Assembly (NCBI GenBank): GCA_950022655.1
Contig: OX465592.1
Coordinates: forward strand, 3,030,623 to 3,094,622
DNA length: 64,000 nt
From: Alentia gelatinosa
Lineage: Eukaryota > Annelida > Polychaeta > Phyllodocida > Polynoidae
Direction: 5' to 3'
Made by a program: the position numbers and the translations under genes. This document shows, piece by piece, positions 62,693 to 64,000 of this stretch (within the stretch, counting starts at the first letter, position 1; every line of letters starts with the position of its first letter). The notes beneath the pieces are model-generated. The model worked only from the letters and a program-made list of their open reading frames with translations, was not told the origin of the DNA and searched no databases.

Positions 62693-62850
62693 GTCAGTGT
62701 CTTTAGTTTTCTCTCTGACTTCAATTTTTGGGGTTTTCTTCTCTTTTTTTTTTGTGGGGGGGGGGGGGGTCATTTTGCATATTCAGAGTATGTGAGTATC
62801 TGTTTCCATCCCAGCACACTATGCAGTATGACAATAATACTGTAGTGGGG
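62693..62850. other. Intron after e58, G run
   Basis: 62755-62769 is a G run after a T run. Nothing coding. Confidence 0.6.
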
Positions 62851-62889
62851 TGGGAATCCAGCAGTGTTCGGACATTCTATGGAAGGTGG

Positions 62890-63420
62890 CGCGGAGAGCC
62901 GATCCTTACTGTGTAGTGGTTCCGGGCAACGCCGCACACAAGAGTGGCGCGGCGGAGACCAGGATTACGTAATGCTGGGTATATATACTTAGCGTTCACA
63001 GTAGGTCGACAGGCTGTCCCTGTGCGTCTCTTCTACGGAACGGACCCTTGGGCCCTCACTTGGCAGGCGGGTTCTCGTAACCTTCCTGGTGGTTAGGCGA
63101 GTCTTTTAGATTAGCCTCTCCAGCGTTACCCGGCACCCTGTGCTGGGGTACTGTACTTGTGGGGAAGATCTTCCATATCTTTCCAGGAAGTAATTGTTAA
63201 TAAACATTCCTGTTTATTAAACTCGTGAGTTGTGTTGTGTGTGACTAGGTTTGTGCAAACTTGCCGAAAACCGAACCGACCTACGTAATAGTGCGTAGGG
63301 TGGGATCCTGCCTGGAACTAGCATTCCGGAACAGGGGTCTTCCATTCTGCTAGACAGGCGGCGACCACCAAAATACTAATAGCGCGGCAGAGGTTGGTAT
63401 CGAAGTGACTTACCAGCATA
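62890..63420 (+). mobile_element. Possible solo LTR or other promoter-bearing repeat
   Basis: A TATA-like GGGTATATATACTTAGC lies at about 62977 and AATAAACATTC at about 63198, with GC-rich sequence between, which is the layout of an LTR promoter and polyadenylation signal. I cannot place the two ends with confidence, and no retroviral-type coding sequence is in the window. Confidence 0.35.
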
Positions 63421-63780
63421 GGTATATAATAATCATACTCTCACCCCACACCTCTCTTTATTTTAATCATTTTTGTTTTTAAATCCTTTATTTTGCTTTC
63501 GATATTTATACATTATCGTTCTTCCAAACAAAATATACAAATTCATAACTTTTCAACATAGATTACATTGTGATCGCAGATTGTGTTACAGAAGGATAAA
63601 GTTACTTTCCAATAATACAAAGAAGAGATTGTTTGATAGTAATTATTACCCTATAGATATTTAAGTATCAATATTAGTTTTAAATGACAGTTCTTGAGTA
63701 AAATATACCTCTGGTGAAAAGAAAAAAAGGCTGGTTACCAATTAAATAGGTACCTATCATTCATTACCGCTTTTTACTTC

Positions 63781-63852
63781 TACGTGTCTATATACAGATT
63801 TTTTTTTAATGAAAATATTTTCATTAAAAAAACTATATATAGACATGTAGAT
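63781..63852. repeat. Near-perfect 72-bp hairpin
   Basis: CTACGTGTCTATATACAG with CTATATATAGACATGTAG, and AATGAAAATATTTTCATT at the centre. AT-rich. Confidence 0.8.
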
Positions 63853-63867
63853 TTTTTTGTCAAAATC

Positions 63868-64000
63868 AATGTTCTCCAACTCATTTGAATGCTACGTGAT
63901 ATTCACTTGGCTTTTGCCTCGTTCATATATCACTCTGCATCAAACTCATGAAGAACAACGACTTTGACCAAAACTTGTTGGTTTCTTCTTGGGTATGTAC
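63868..64000 (+). repeat. Dispersed repeat at window end
   Basis: GTTCTCCAACTCATTTGAAT to CAAAACTTGTTGGTTTCTTC, homologous to 22945-23065 and, inverted, to 18975-19095. Confidence 0.7.

Noticed and set aside
62890..63420. Promoter of a downstream gene
   Set aside because: TATA-like and AATAAA signals lie only about 220 bases apart on the same strand with no ORF between them, which fits an LTR better; not certain.

Overview
The window is animal genomic DNA: long AT-rich introns, GT-AG splice sites, a tRNA-derived SINE, many small inverted-repeat elements and long minisatellites. The gene family (many C-type lectin domains in tandem, with P-type trefoil domains) and the repeat load suggest a marine invertebrate such as a lancelet or lophotrochozoan. 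I cannot fix the phylum from the sequence.

One gene on the + strand explains nearly all coding signal. I could chain 58 internal exons from 358 to 62692. Every splice phase agrees (mostly phase 1), the chain has no stop codon, and it totals about 7.8 kb of coding sequence (roughly 2,600 residues). It encodes at least 17 C-type lectin-like domains (CTLDs) of the long form, joined by short Thr/Pro linkers. No start codon, signal peptide, membrane segment, stop codon or promoter of this gene lies in the window, so both ends are outside.

Layout: 0.3-24.6 kb holds CTLD-1 (3' end only) to CTLD-6, most split over three or four exons. 26.2-35.4 kb holds CTLD-7 to -9, each in two large exons. 35.8-44.6 kb is a three-CTLD module repeated at 45.0-54.8 kb. 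In both copies the first CTLD carries a trefoil domain inserted inside the lectin fold. 55.4-61.9 kb holds CTLD-16 and CTLD-17; the N-terminal half of CTLD-17 exists as two exons that look mutually exclusive. A long Thr/Pro/Met-rich exon at 62.5 kb is the last one visible.

The introns show a recurring pattern: several minisatellites are built from, or touch, splice sites, so their units carry spare donors or acceptors. There are also partial exon copies that keep a working-looking acceptor. One SINE sits exactly on an exon-intron boundary and has duplicated the donor. The remaining intron sequence is mostly foldback/MITE families, several with clear terminal inverted repeats and target-site duplications.

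The product is inferred to be a very large secreted or membrane-anchored lectin-like protein. Few of its domains keep canonical sugar-binding motifs: CTLD-2 has EPS plus WND, and CTLD-4 has QPD.
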